DNA of 64,000 bases. Source: Physella acuta (Eukaryota > Mollusca > Gastropoda > Physidae). A model generated the notes under the pieces. It saw nothing but the letters and a program-made list of their open reading frames with translations, was not told where the DNA came from and did not search any database. Positions 1-12,486 of the stretch are shown one piece after another. Positions within the stretch are counted from its first letter, which is position 1, and every line of letters starts with the position of its first letter. The stretch spans positions 201,501 through 265,500 of the forward strand of contig NW_026731624.1 of NCBI RefSeq assembly GCF_028476545.1. The letters are read 5' to 3'. The translations under genes and the position numbers were made by a program.

Positions 1-125
1 GATATTTCAATGAAATGTGGAACTCGTACTTTAATAATTTTATTTTGCAATTTATTTAATTTATTTACAATGAATCGTACATTTGTATTCTATTCTTTCG
101 TGATTTTTAATGATAGTTTTTGTAA

Positions 126-312
126 GTTTAGGTTACTTTTATTTTTAGCGATAGATTGAGTAGGTTTAGGTTACTTTTTTGAGTAGGTTTAGGTTGCTTT
201 TATTTTAGCCATAGATTGAGTAGGTTTAGGTTACTTTTATTTTAGCCATAGATTGATTAGGTTTAGGTTACTTTTATTTTAGCCATAGATTGATTAGGTT
301 TAGGTTACTTTT
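126..312. repeat. Minisatellite, about 37-bp unit
   Basis: About five imperfect copies of a unit containing TAGGTTTAGGTTACTTTTA followed by TTTAGCCATAGATTGA. One copy is shortened. It is not a telomere array, because the period is about 37 bp rather than 6 bp. Confidence 0.85.
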
Positions 313-892
313 AGTAACTTGATTTGGTGCTTACCTAGCTTTTTTATAATGTCTTGTTGTTGAGTTTATTTATGTTTCATTTAGTTTATCGTGGAGGTGT
401 TTACATTTAGAGTAGTTATTTGGTTGTGTTGGTAGAAAAGATTTGCATTTGGTTCTATTCTTTTAATTTAATATAATTGTATAATAATTTCTATATTTTA
501 AAAATCTTGTTTGAAGTCGCAAGTTGGAATTGCACTTACCCCAATAGAGGATAATCCCTTGAAGTAGAATAGCACACCCCCCCCCCCCCCCCCCCCGCAC
601 CTAGGGCTTACACTTATTATGTTGTAAGTTCAGCTTTAAAAAAACATTTGAGTAAATAATTACAGCTAAGTTTCACTTCTTCTTAGCTTCTTAATTTTAG
701 TGTTGAAAGATATTCCCTGCAGCACAATTAAGGATTACGTGTCAACTATATGCGCCAAATAGGTCGTTGACTCTGATTTCAGCCTGCTTTTCTTTTTGGA
801 TATAACATGTATAAAACATGTTATGCTTTATAAAATTTCTTATATAATACATCTGCCAGTATTATTATCGATATCACAAACTACAAGGTAGT

Positions 893-1003
893 TGGCTCTC
901 CTAGATGAGAGGTTGTCCCCAACTACCGAGCCTCATCTGCCCGGGGGTTCGAACTCGGGTCTTTTCGATTCAGCAACCATGAGCGTAACCGACCTCCTAA
1001 ATT
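893..1003 (-). mobile_element. tRNA-derived SINE fragment
   Basis: Read on the minus strand, the segment starts GAGGTCGGTTACGCTCATGG and then carries a B-box-like GAGTTCGAACCCC about 50 bp later. This is the spacing of a tRNA-type pol III promoter. The sequence does not fold into a convincing tRNA and continues into non-tRNA sequence, so a SINE head is more likely than a tRNA gene. Confidence 0.5.
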
Positions 1004-1256
1004 TCCCAATATATTTTAAAATTGTCTGTCTAGTGATTTTTACATAATTGTGAATAAATGCATGGTTAATATAATTTAACTATACCAACATATCCATAAG
1101 CCTATTTAAGTTTTTTTAGAATATGTCCACCTGTAACTACACTTGAAACTATGTTACCAACCGGACTTGATTGTAGGAAAAAAGTCACAGGAAAAAAAAA
1201 ACACAGGAAAAAAAACCACAGAAAAAAGTCACAGGAAAAAAGCCACAGGAAATAAA

Positions 1257-1778
1257 CCGGGAGTGATCTCCCCTAAACTTTCTTGAATATTCTAATATAA
1301 CACTACGGGGGATGGCAACTCGGGATATAGACTTCTAGACATGATTTTTAATCCATTTTAAATACTCAAACTTTTAAAAATAGAATATAATCTAGTAGAA
1401 AAAAGAAATGCACACCAAGTGAACGCTAAATAAAGATGTGCATAATAGTACGCAATATTATTAGTACTTTATAAATTTACATGCGTTTTTGAGAAATCAG
1501 AAATAGCGTAAATAAGTACTTCCGGTAAACGGAAATTACTCAAAATTTGACAGAAGGTAGAGAATTAGATCTTTTACTTACATATCAAATTTCATTTATC
1601 TATCTGAAATAGTACTCAAGTTATAGGCTTTTGAAAAATTCAAAGTAGGAAAAGTACCACTTCCGGTTATCGGAAATCGCTCAAAAGTTGATACGGATCT
1701 ATGATTTTGATAAACTACTTATATATGAAATTTTATCAACCTAGCTGTAACGGTACTCAAGTTATCGTGTTTACACAC

Positions 1779-1816
<38 letters not shown>

Positions 1817-1965
1817 AGAGAGACACACAGACATACGGACAAGATTGCAAAATTATGTTTTTCCGTATTAGTGAGATGTAAAACGTCGAGATTTGTAAAA
1901 ATCTTGATTTCTTTTTTGCACGATTACAAGACTTTCTCTATACTTCGTATATACGAGAAAGTAAA
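1257..1965 (+). repeat. Dispersed repeat, copy 1
   Basis: A segment of about 0.7 kb opens with GGGAGTGATCTCCCCTAAAC. It contains two sub-blocks with a CACTTCCGGTTATCGGAAAT-like core, a CA microsatellite, and an end near ACTTTCTCTATACTTCG. A diverged inverse copy lies at about 48,570-49,530 inside a host intron, which shows that this is a family. No coding potential was seen. Confidence 0.65.
1774..1830. repeat. (CA)n/(GA)n microsatellite
   Basis: A CA run is followed by a short GA run and further ACAC sequence, embedded in the dispersed repeat at 1,257-1,965. Confidence 0.9.
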
Positions 1966-3860
1966 AAAGTCACAAATATATATTTGAATGATATTTGTTA
2001 ATACTTTTATGTATTAAATATTTAGAGAGTGCAAATTAACTTAGGATTAATTAAATGTAATGTAATGTGTGTAGGCTGTATACGCATAGGAATTTTTATA
2101 ATTCATCTAAAAATATTTATTATGAAGTATGTAGATTGTAGTTATTTTAAACTTAAGATTAGTAGCATTTAATAGAATGCTCCAAAGCCCACGTTTTTCA
2201 TCGTGTTTTTTTTTTTAAATACCAATATTAAATTACCGTGAAATGGTAAGTTCATCTGACTTGCTGCCCTCAACTCATGGCAACAATAGTTATGTTTAGT
2301 TCAACCACCTTTACTGCCCACATTTATCACGCTCATTACATAACAAAACTTAGGATCAAAACACAAAGCCGACAAGGTTCAAATGCTGTCGATGACGCAT
2401 AACGTCAACAACACAAAATATGTTCGGACAATGCCTACTGAGGAGAGGCCGACCAGAAAATAGCCTACGGCAAAATGTGCCTAAATTTCTTTTCTACCGC
2501 GTATTTAACTAAATACGTAACAAAAGTTGAGATTGTTGTGTTAATTATCTTAGAGTATTTTTTACTTACAATTGTTATAAATCATAATGCTTTTAACGTC
2601 TATATATATAATTTATGCTATAAAAAAAATACAACCCACAATAATAAACATAATTTTTTTTACAATTCTTAACAAATTAATAAAAATATTTCTAAAAAGA
2701 TTTTTGTGACTTTTTTTCTGTGACTTTATTTCTGTGACTTTTTTTCCGATAAAATTTTTCCACTGTGTTTTTTTTTTTCTGTGACTTTTTTTCCGTTCAC
2801 CCCGGACTTATGTCAGGTTTGATGTATTAAATATAAGTGTGTATGGCTAGTTGTCACGTACCAAACGTATGAATGGTTTATTTACCTGAGGTCGATCACT
2901 TTCCCGTAACCTGCCTTGATGACCCATTCACAAAGCTGATTATTTTGATAACCAAACGGGTAGTTAGGAGACATAATTGTTCCATAGCTCTGGTGAAGTA
3001 TGCCACCACACGCTGGAATAATGTGAAGAATACATATTATGTTTTATCACATTTCTTATCTAATGTATTTTTATCGATATCACGATTGGCTCTTGGCTAG
3101 AATATGAACTCAAGTCTGTGTTAATAAGTGTTAATAAGAAAGGCTTTTATTGTGTTTACAAATCACAAAAAAATCACAAAAAGTATCAAATAAATTTAGT
3201 TTCTTTTAATACCAAATTTCAGCTCTACGTAATTTCATTTTAACCAGTTTTAAAGAAATGAATATAGTTGAGCTGTTCATCAGTTTAAGTCTACGGTTAA
3301 GATTAGATTTAGTTACGTTTAATGTTTTAGTTATGTCTTATATTATATTTAAATAATTTTATACATCAATGCATTCTTTTCTGATTTTTTTCAATGAAAT
3401 GCCATCTATTTAGAACTGATTTGGCAATAATGACTAGGCTACTTTGAGCTAAATACAGAATGTAGCAATGTTCTAAATATTATATAATGCATTATATTTT
3501 GCATAACGATGCGACTCAATGGAGCGTGCATTACTGGCTTTACTCAACAGAATGGTCTTCTGTGTTCTCTTGAGGTTACCCCAGTGGGCGACACAACCGA
3601 CATGGTCACTGAATCTGTGTTATGTTTCAGTCGCCCAGCGTGGGCAGTCATGAGCAGCGACCCGAAGCAGCAGCTGATTCGACAGCTGAAACAGCTGAGA
3701 GCGAAACTGGCTGAACTACACGCAGTGCTCAGCGACCTGTGGCGGTGGAGGTATTTGCTCCCACACACGGCGGATTGAAGTTGTTTACTGGCTTCACGCC
3801 CACTGGATTGGGAGAGGTGACTTTGCTGTACTTGGTAAACCAAGTCGATATATATATATA

Positions 3861-6800
3861 TTGGCTAACCTGTCTGAGGAGCCCGTCTACATCTCCAGTA
3901 GGACCTGTCTAGCAACAATCCACCCGTTCGAGCTGGTCCCCCCAAACCTGCAGTTCAGGGTCAACTCTCTGGCTGCTGAGGTGGTCATAGACTCATCCCT
4001 GTCCAGCGAGACCCACACTTCCATGCCAGAGCCCTCGTTTTCCAGCATGATGGCAGAAACCCTAGACCCACCACAGCGGGCGGCTCTGGAGAAATTACTC
4101 CAGGAATTCACAGACGTTTTTGCTTGGACAGACGACCAGTTGGGTTTCACGGACAAAATTAAACACAGCATCCCACTAACCAGTGACATACCAGTAGCGT
4201 TACCCTACCGCCGGCTTCCGCCTACAGAGTTCGCTGCGGTTAAAGAACACATTGAAAAGTTGACTACCAGGGGCATTATCCAACCCAGCACCAGCCCTTA
4301 TGCAGCTCCAATGGTCATCGTGAAGAAAAAGAATGGCGAGATCCGGTTATGCTGCGATTACAGGAGGCTGAATGGCATAACCCGGAAGGATGCGTTCCCG
4401 CTGCCCCGAATCGATGAAACTTTGGATGCCCTGGCGGGGTCAACCTTCTTCTCCACGCTGGACTTGGCCAGTGGCTACCACCAGGTTGCCATGGCTGAAG
4501 AAGACCAAGAAAAGACTGCCTTCGTTACTCCCTTTGGTCTGTACCAGTGGACCAGAATGCCATTTCGCCTATGTGGCGCCGTCCAGACTTTTTCCAGATT
4601 AATGCAGGGGGTAATGAGTGAGCACATCATGAGAATCATGCTGGCCTATCTGGATGACATCCTGATATATGCCCCAGACTTCACCTCACACCTGGCCAAC
4701 CTGCGCACAATACTCGCACGACTGAGAGATATCGGTCTCAAACTTAACCCTGAGAAATGTGTGTTTGGGGCGGAGAGCGTGCACTACCTGGGACATGTGG
4801 TGTCCAAGGATGGTGTGAAGACTGACCCAGGGAAAATTACAGCCATCAGCGAGTGGCAGCCCCCAAAGACCCTAAAAGAACTCCGTTCTTTCTTGGGCCT
4901 TGCCAGCTACTACCGAAGATTTGTTAAAGGTTTTGCCAACATAGCACAGCCCCTTCACCAAGTGGTCACCAATACTCATGAACAATTCGGCAAGCGAAAC
5001 AAACGGCAGGACATAACCAACCTGTGGGGCCCAGAACAACAGTCAGCCTTTAACCGGCTTAAGACGGCCTTGACCACCACGCCTGTTCTGGGTTACCCTG
5101 ACTTTACCCTACCCTTTATTCTAGAGACAGATGCCAGCAGCTACGGTTTGGGTGCAGTCCTAAGCCAGAAACAAGCGGATGGGGTGAAGGTAATAGCCTT
5201 CGCCAGCCGGTCACTCCGAGTAAATGAAAAAAAACATGAAAAACTATAGTGCCCTCAAGTTAGAACTTTTGGCTTTGAAGTGGGCCATGGCCGAAAAATT
5301 CAGAGGGTATTTGCTGGGCAGCAAGACATTGGTACTGACAGACAACAATCCGCTTAGCTACATTAAATCATCTAAGACCGGTGCAACTGAGCACCGCTGG
5401 ATTGCTGACCTAGATGTCTTCGACTTCGAAGTAAAATACAGGTCCGGCAAATCCAATGCCAATGCGGATGCCCTGTCCAGGTTTCCTGTGGACAAGCCTG
5501 CAGCCAGAGATCCAGAAGTCCAGTACTCCGGAGTGTACCAGGTCACCACACGGGTCCCACCAGAGGTGGCAATATCAACACCTCAACCTGTCCCTCTGGA
5601 GGCCCACTGCAATTTCCTGTCTTCGGCCTTACCGGCCGATGTGAAGAATGCCCAACAGGTAGACTCAACCATTCAGGAGATCCTACCCTTCCTGACGCCC
5701 GGCCACAGATTACATTCCTCGACTCTATCACCCCCAGCCCAGATTCTCCTGAGACAAAAGTCGAGACTCAGGTTGAAGGACGGTATCCTGCAGCGCACAG
5801 TGAAACTGCCAGGTCAAGGGGAAATCGCACAATGCGTTATCCCCAATCAACTACGACCAGAGGTACTCCGTCTAAGTCACAACGACAACGGCCACCAAGG
5901 ACCAGACCGCTGCCTGCAGCTGTTACGGCAACGATGCTACTGGCCGGGGATGGAGGCAGATATACGCCAGTACTGCCAGGCATGTGACCGCTGCCAGCAC
6001 GCGAAAATGACCAGTCTGAAGGTGCACCAGCCTAAAGGTCATCTTTTGGCCACCATGCCCCTAGAGGTTGTGGCAGTCGACTTCACCCTGATGGACAAAG
6101 CGGCAGACGGTACGGAGGATGTATTGATTCTCACCGATGTTTTCACCAAGTGGACAGTTGCTGTTCCGACGAAGGACCAGACAGCCAAAACCGTGGCGAA
6201 GGCCCTGGTGCAGAACTGGATAGTTCACTACGGTGTCCCCAGGCGACTACACTCGGACCAGGGCAAATGCTTTGGGGCAGCCGTAATACACGAACTGTGC
6301 GACCATTATGGGATACAGAGGTCCCGAACAACGGCATACCACCCCCAAGGAAACGGCCAAGCAGAGAGGTTCAACCGGACTCTACACGATCTGCTTCGGA
6401 CCCTACCTGTTGACAAGAAAAAGGACTGGCCTCGGTACCTGACCGAGCTGGTCTTCCTCTACAACACAACCCCGCACTCGTCAACAGGTTTCTCCCCGTT
6501 CCAGCTGTTGTTTGGGCGTGAGGCAGCCATCCCCTTGGACATATTTTTAAATCAAGCCCCTCCGGCAAATAGTGGTGGTGCTGGAGATTACCTCCAGGGC
6601 CACCTAACACGACTGGCCAGCCTGCACAAACTAGCCCAGGAGAGGCTGCAAATAGAGGCCACCAAGAGGGACAGACAGACCAATAACAGGCCAGCCGCTG
6701 AACTGGCCATAGGCGACCTGGTCCTGTTAAGGCAGCACCCCCTGGGCAGGCACAAAATGGCGGATCTGTACGGCCCGACAGTTTATGTCGTGGTCGAAGT

Positions 6801-7083
6801 ACCTCCGATCACCGGCGGGTGTTACGCCATTAAAAAGAAAGATGGCCCTTCTGGCACCCGCCGGGTGGCCAGCACCCAGATCAGGAGATATGTGCCTCCC
6901 CGGGCTCAACCACCCTCCCCAAGGCCGGTCAAAGTGATACCGCCGGCTACTCCAGGTTACAGCCACATTATTTATAAGGTCCAATTGCCAGGGACCAGAG
7001 CAGCCGGTAACCCCACAGTACCTGACATACCTCTGCGTAGGTCGGTCAGGGAGCGCAGAGTCCCTAGTAGGCTAGACTTGTGA
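3861..7083 (+). pseudogene. Ty3/Gypsy pol (RT, RNase H, integrase), fossil
   Basis: The reverse transcriptase part shows the YLDDILIYA active-site motif and the LGLASYYRRFVKGFA connection typical of Ty3/Gypsy. RNase H follows with TDASSYGLGAVL and TDNNPLSY. The integrase part has a zinc-binding H/C region (HQGPDRCLQLLRQRCYWPG, then CDRCQ), a DDE core with LHSDQGKCF and HPQGNGQAERFNR, and an arginine-rich end (RRSVRERRVPSRLDL). The order RT-RH-IN places it in Metaviridae. The element is broken, with about one interruption, and lacks a recognisable gag, so activity is not expected. Confidence 0.85.
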
Positions 7084-7353
7084 TTGTGCCCTGTGGGCTG
7101 ATTTTTTTGACCACGTTTTTTTGTAAAATTTATGATTGTGCCCTGTGGGCTGATTTTTTTGCAAGTTCTTTTGCAAAGTTTTTTGTTTTTTTGTAACATA
7201 TATAATTATGCCCTGTGGGCTGATTTTCTGGCAAAGATTGTTTTTTTTTGTAAAATTTATGATTGTGCCCGGTGGGCTGATTTTTTTGCAAGTTCTTTTG
7301 CAACGTTTTTTGTTTTTTTGTAACATATATGATTATGCCCTGTGGGCTGATTT
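7082..7353 (+). repeat. Tandem array before the 3' LTR
   Basis: Five copies of a 55-70 bp unit begin with TGCCCTGTGGGCTGATTTTT and continue with T-rich sequence (TTTGCAAGTTCTTTTGCAA). The array lies between the end of pol and the LTR. It is followed at 7,367-7,387 by a near-perfect palindrome (10-bp arms AGCTTGCGGT / ACCGCAAGCT with one spacer base). Its role in the element is unknown. Confidence 0.85.
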
Positions 7354-7401
7354 TTTCAAGTTTGTTAGCTTGCGGTGACCGCAAGCTTTAAGGGGCGTGT
7401 A

Positions 7402-9343
7402 TGTGAGCGGCTGGAGTGTATTTTTATTATTTGTAACTTAGAAGGCGAATGTATCGTTTCGTTTCATGTCGTAAATTGTTCGTAATTTTTAGTTGTGTAG
7501 TCCCGTATTATGGCGCCGCTGTCTCACTGTTTATGTTCCTGGTTATAGCTAGTTTATATATATTTCGTTTATATTGTTGTCATTGTTTATATTAAGTGTC
7601 TTTTTATAATATTCTGTTGCATGTTTCGTCGTGTTTGGTTTGTTATCCGTGAATTAGGGACTATTTGTTTACGTGTAGTGTGTGAGGTGTGTGGAAGTCG
7701 GTTTCCGGCTTGTTCAACTCTGTCTTTTGCGTGGAAAGAGCGGTGAAGAGAGCAGGCAGTCTCTCTGGTCATCCAGTGAAAAGAATAGCAAATTCATCAC
7801 CATCCTGCCGACGACGCCAAATGTGAGCGGGTGAATGGATTATTTATTTTGTATTATTTTATTTGTTGCGAATCTGGGAGTGCATGGTGGTCCAATGAGA
7901 AACGGCCACGGGGTCCCCTTCCGTCCGAAGCGGTCAGTATATAAACTGACCACTCGGATAATTTCTTCCTTTTTTTGACCCGCGGCGAGATGTAGGTCGG
8001 GTCAGGTTTCTGCGTGGCGCACCGCACGCGTGGAGGTATTTGTTTTTTTTATACTTTATCTTTATGTGATTTGTATGAATGCGACTGCCGATGTGTTCTC
8101 GTTTTATTTCTTTTTCGTCTAAAACGAGATAGTGAGCATCGGCATGTCTGGTATGCACGTGGTGTGTTCTTTTGAGAGATTTTAAATTTGTATTTTCTAA
8201 ACCCGTGGCGTGTGTTTCGGACCACGTGGTTTAGGTCAGTGTGTTTAGGAGTGTTTCCTAAACTGGTGTGAATGCGTGTGTGCATTTACCTGATTGTTTT
8301 ATGATGTGTTATTGACTAGGGTTGGCTTAGTCAATAGTCAGTTGTTTTAGACAGTAATTAGATTAGTATATTTTAGTTGCCTCGAGTTTTAGGTTGTTTA
8401 AAATTAATGTGTGTGCTGTTTCGTGCAACGTCATATTGAGTATCGCTTGCTTTGTGTCTGCCTTCATTGGGGCCTTAGCGGAGTGTGTTAACTTTAATGT
8501 TATCAATATGGATATTGTTTATGTAGACCAATGGCTTCGGGCTTCCTTGTGTAGGAAAGATTGGTTCTACGATGAATTTGTTTACACGTTATTTTTAAGT
8601 TGCTAGTTCTTCTTTAGACAGTGGTTAGTTGTTTTTGAGAATTGCTTTTAGAATTGTATAGTAAGGATTAGTTTTACTCGAGGCTTTAGCTAGATAGAAG
8701 TAGTAGGTAGCATTTTGAACTTGTGTATATATTTATGTATATATCTGCCATTACCATGCATTTTTCTTATGTTTTCCTTTTCTTTTTCTCTTCCCCCCCC
8801 CCTTCCAGTGAGGTTGCTTGGGCAACTTGGCTGGGTGTTTTGTTATATATGAATTGTTTTGTTTGGTGTAAAACGTTTGTTGTGTACGTATTGTTTTCTA
8901 CGTAATGTATTGTACGTAAGGTATTGTACGTAGTGGTTTTACGTAGTGTTTTGTTTGGTGTGGACTTTTGGATGTCGAGAATGGATGAAGGGAGGTTTCT
9001 GTGTGTCAGGGCCTGGACCATCCTAGACATCATAAGTCGGTGCAACACAAGCAAATGGTCAAACGTAAAGTTTTCTTTGCTGTAAAAAGTTTGTTTTGTT
9101 ACAGTGTTTTGTTACGTTAAAGTTCTATTTTGTTAATCTATTTTTTATTTATATAATTTTGGTTCCATGAAATAAATTTTATTAATTTGTTAAAGTTTTT
9201 CTGTTTTTTTAATTTAGACTAAGGTTAGGTTATTAACCAGCCTGGGTTTAGCCGGGCTTGCACTGACCGGACGGTAGTTAGTTAGATAAGCCTAGGGAAG
9301 GGTTAGGTAGATTTTAAGGTATCCCCCCCCCCCTAGCAGGGCT

Positions 9344-9347
<4 letters not shown>
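7402..9347 (+). mobile_element. 3' LTR of the plus-strand Ty3/Gypsy element
   Basis: The LTR starts TGTGAGCGGCTGGAGTG right after a purine-rich tract and ends CTAGCAGGGCTTACA, giving TG...CA termini. The first 300 bp and last 300 bp match the solo LTR at 58,436-60,210, which fixes the boundaries. At about 1.95 kb it is long for this group. It includes a possible TATA box, an AAATAAATTTT stretch near 9,170, and a dC run near the end. The middle parts of the two LTRs differ in length and order. Confidence 0.75.
7938..7945 (+). promoter_or_regulatory. Possible LTR TATA box inside an inverted repeat
   Basis: TATATAAA is flanked by 6-bp inverted arms (GGTCAG and CTGACC) and lies about 540 bp into the LTR, in a GC-richer patch. 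The position fits an LTR promoter, but no start site can be proved from sequence. Confidence 0.35.
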
Positions 9348-9386
<39 letters not shown>

Positions 9387-9431
9387 ACTTGAATGTATAT
9401 GGATGTATATATATATATACATATTATATCC

Positions 9432-9500
<69 letters not shown>
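9346..9500. repeat. (TA)n microsatellite
   Basis: Two long TA runs are separated by a short unique stretch that includes ATATCCGTG. The array directly abuts the end of the LTR. Confidence 0.95.
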
Positions 9501-9505
<5 letters not shown>

Positions 9506-9934
9506 CTTACTCTTTCACTCATCCTCTTTGCTTCCCTCCACCCATCCATCCACCATAATTAGCAATATCAAAGATTTTAGAAATTAGAAAACCACCCCAA
9601 AAGAAAACTCAAGGCAAAAACTGCACACTTTTATTTTTCACAGCGAATTTTTTGTGGTATTTAATGTTTACTTATTAAAGATTTAGATTAAAGATATTTC
9701 AGCCACGGCTTTTTTTTTTTTTTACAAAATAACAATCAAGGCAATACTGCATGAAAATTATTTTTTTTATAATGGTCGACCGTGGGTCGGCTAGGGGGCA
9801 TCTTTCACTCCCCCCCCCCCCATATAACGACCGCCAGGTGTGGCGACATGGTAGTTCCATCACTCTTAAGATATAAAGTCAACATCTCAGGCTAAACATA
9901 CAACTTTATAATAATACATTACGATTAACTTCAA

Positions 9935-10059
9935 CACCAATGACCAATTTACACTGACCAATGACCAATTTACACTGACCAATGACCAATTTACACTGAC
10001 CAATGACCAATTTACACTGACCAATGACCAATTTACACTGACCAATGACCAGTTTACAC
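9935..10059. repeat. 21-bp minisatellite, six copies
   Basis: Six nearly identical head-to-tail copies of ACCAATGACCAATTTACACTG. The last copy differs by one base (CAGTTTACAC). Confidence 0.95.
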
Positions 10060-12346
10060 ATGCGTTTTTTGTCGTGTTGTTGTCAGATTAGATTCATGTT
10101 GGATTGTATTATGTGAACTTACTCAGACATTTTATTTGTTAATTAATGTGGCCCCAAATTAAAAGTAAGGGTTGTTGTCAGGTTTAAGGTGTTGGTTCGG
10201 TCTGAGTTACGAAACTAACCGTATGCGTCTGTCGAGGTTTTTTTACCTGTCGCACTGTGTGTGGTCTTTGGGTTCACGGACTGTCCACATGCTCTCTCCA
10301 CATAGACGAAACACAGCAAAATAAGTTGCAGCTTGGTGAACCTTGAGACTTTTGTTGCCATAATCACTGCTGAAAAACTGTCGATAAACAATATTAATTT
10401 TAATCTAGCTTTAATCTTAAGAAACTTACCATTGTCATTTTTTAAATAATTTTTTTATTCAACTTATTTAATAGTAACAATAGTAGCACGGGTGCCCTTT
10501 TTTCACCTTGGCGGTTTAAAAAAAATAATAGCATTTTAATTAAAAGCAATTTAGTAGTAAAGACATATCAATAACATATTCATGTCGCTATTTAAAGAGT
10601 GTTATATTTTATTTTATTTCTCATTAAATTGTTGGTTTTTCCAAATGTCAATTGTGCCCCCCCCCCCCTCACAAACATAACACACACAATTTATGTATTT
10701 TTATGTTGGAAGCAACTCAGTCGCACGGCTCAAGACAAGATGGGCGCTTGTTGCACGGGACAAACCGGTTTTACAACTCATAACAAAAGGCCTAACTTAG
10801 TAACAAAACTTTGTGTCACCGATTATGTTAGTCTTGTAAAGAAATTATACATTATTTTTATCTTTGTAATGTTCGTCTTTAGTACGGGGCAGTACTTTAA
10901 ATTTATCATATTTCATTATATAGTTTCATTATTTAATGAAAAGTTATCGTGAGTTTTGTTTTAACTTATTTCTAAACAAAATATGCAACACAATCATATA
11001 CATGAGTTAAGAGTTATGTTAATTAACTCGTGTTTTTATATTTTCTGACAAGAAAAAAGTCAACCTACCATTCGGGTGAGAGATTCCGTCTGCTTAGTGT
11101 CTAGAATAAAAAAAACTTTTGTAAGATGACACTAAAACTAAAGCCCTGTTTCCATTGGCGCCTGTAATCTGGGTCAAATATCACCCCCCCCCCTTTTTTT
11201 ACGCCAACGCAACTCTCATTCATTATTAAAACTTCTTACAAATTTTAATTTAAAAAAAAGGTGTTGCACCCCTCCCCTTCCACATCCTACCCGACAAATT
11301 CATCTTTTTTTTTTTTTACCAAGTGTCCACTCCTGTTTTAAATGTAACATTTTTAAAAAATCTGGATAAAAAGACCTTTATTTATAGGAGCTTGTATGCT
11401 AAAGTTGGTTTAATATTGTGTAGGGTAAAGTTTTTCAACAAATAATTTGCAGCGTTTTATTGTGTGTGGGGTTTCGGTTGATTTGCTTTAAATGTGGTCT
11501 TTACAGCTTAGATTCAATGGTGGTTTGGGGGGGGGGGGGGGGGGGGTAAACTGGGCGCGTATTGTTAACAAATATTTTACGTCCTTTTCATAAGACACCG
11601 CTCTGTACTGCCACAATACCTTAAATAAACGCGACATCGATTTTCGTAAGCCATTAAAATATAACAGCCTGACTGGCGACACATCCACGTAATTGAAACG
11701 ATCGCTGTACTTGTAAGCTTTTATTTAATGAACACTGTTTGTTAGCAGGAATTGACACATTTTGTATTTCTATTTTAAACCACTTTCATTGCAGCTATTA
11801 CAGATACATTTGTCTTTGCTGACAATGCAAGAATATATATTTATTAATATAATTTGATGTTAAATTAGTCATTAAATATTAATTTTTTTTTTTAAATTCA
11901 AAAATAAGGGAGATAACAAGATTAAGTAGTGACGATTGCTTGATCAGCTTGCTGTAGACAGTGATCAGTTGGTCACGTACAGTTGCTTTCACGAATTTTT
12001 ATTTTGGTTTTATTATAAGCTTTTATTTAGTTCACAAAGTCTGTCTGTCTGTCTGTTGGTTCGCTTTTTATTGGTTTGTGGCAAATATCGTAACACAATT
12101 AAACCCATTTCTAATACACCAACTTAATTCGAACTTTCCAGATACATTCATCTTAAATCTTACCCAAAAGCAATACATAAACGGAGACGTGTTCAATGCG
12201 GCTTAAAAACGATCCACAAGTTTATAGGAATATAGCTGATGTTAACAGATTGAAGTTAGAAATGTCTTAAAGGAATACCTGCATGAGATGTTCGTAGTGA
12301 AATACATTTAGTCCAGTGTTTCTTCCAGACTTTTACTTCTTTCTCC

Positions 12347-12486
12347 GGGGGGGGGGGGGGCACTTGAAATTTTCGGGGGGGGGGGGGCGGTAGACTTTCT
12401 TCGGGGAGGGGGGGGGGCGGACACTGTTAAAAGTATATATTTTCTATATAAATTATATAAATTTCATTTCGTTCGGGGGGGGGGGC
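12347..12486 (+). repeat. Cluster of dG runs
   Basis: Four runs of 9-14 G lie within 140 bp, separated by short AT-rich spacers. The plus strand has strong potential for G-quadruplexes. Two of the spacers are similar to each other, which suggests local duplication. Confidence 0.7.

Larger units (their letters stand above)
1165..2795. mobile_element. Element with inverted tandem-repeat ends
   Basis: The left end (about 1,172-1,250) is a short tandem run of an AAAAAAGTCACAGG-like unit. The right end (about 2,695-2,795) is the same unit in inverse orientation (CTGTGACTTTTTTTCC), and the outer edges on both sides share a CCGG-containing stretch. The interior has no transposase-like coding and includes a dispersed repeat (1,257-1,965). 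It looks like a non-autonomous DNA element with subterminal repeats. The exact ends, target duplication and superfamily could not be fixed. Confidence 0.45.
1..3504. other. AT-rich, repeat-rich noncoding flank
   Basis: No convincing gene is visible here. The stretch holds a 37-bp minisatellite (126-312), a 20-base dC run (577-596), a SINE fragment (893-1,003), an element with inverted tandem-repeat ends (1,165-2,795), and plain AT-rich sequence elsewhere. The segments near 780-900 and 3,030-3,100 share a stretch ending in a GATATCAC-type motif followed by TTGGCTCT, so both probably derive from one dispersed repeat. Small open frames here have no recognisable domain. Confidence 0.6.
3505..9347 (+). 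mobile_element. Ty3/Gypsy LTR retrotransposon, 3' portion
   Basis: Base composition rises sharply at about 3,505, where the element begins. Readable parts are a short region before pol, then pol with reverse transcriptase, RNase H and integrase, a tandem array (7,082-7,353), a purine-rich AAGGGGCG stretch, and a long 3' LTR (7,402-9,347). No matching 5' LTR and no recognisable gag are present in the window, so the copy looks 5'-truncated. The reading of pol is interrupted about once. It is a relic. A related solo LTR lies at 58,436-60,210. Confidence 0.85.

Noticed and set aside
126-312. Telomere-like TTTAGGTTA repeats
   Set aside because: The period is about 37 bp and the sequence is not a hexamer array.
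577-615. Possible 5' LTR end (C run followed by CTAGGGCTTACA)
   Set aside because: Resembles the LTR ends at 9,347 and 60,210 for only about 12 bases; upstream sequence does not match the LTR.
2873-3100. Open frame of 75 codons
   Set aside because: No domain, no splice context, and the DNA shares motifs with a dispersed repeat.
8394-8606. Open frame of 70 codons inside the LTR
   Set aside because: LTR sequence; not conserved in the related solo LTR and without a domain.
10599-10952. Open frame of 117 codons
   Set aside because: Low-complexity, phenylalanine/isoleucine-rich translation of AT-rich DNA; no family resemblance.
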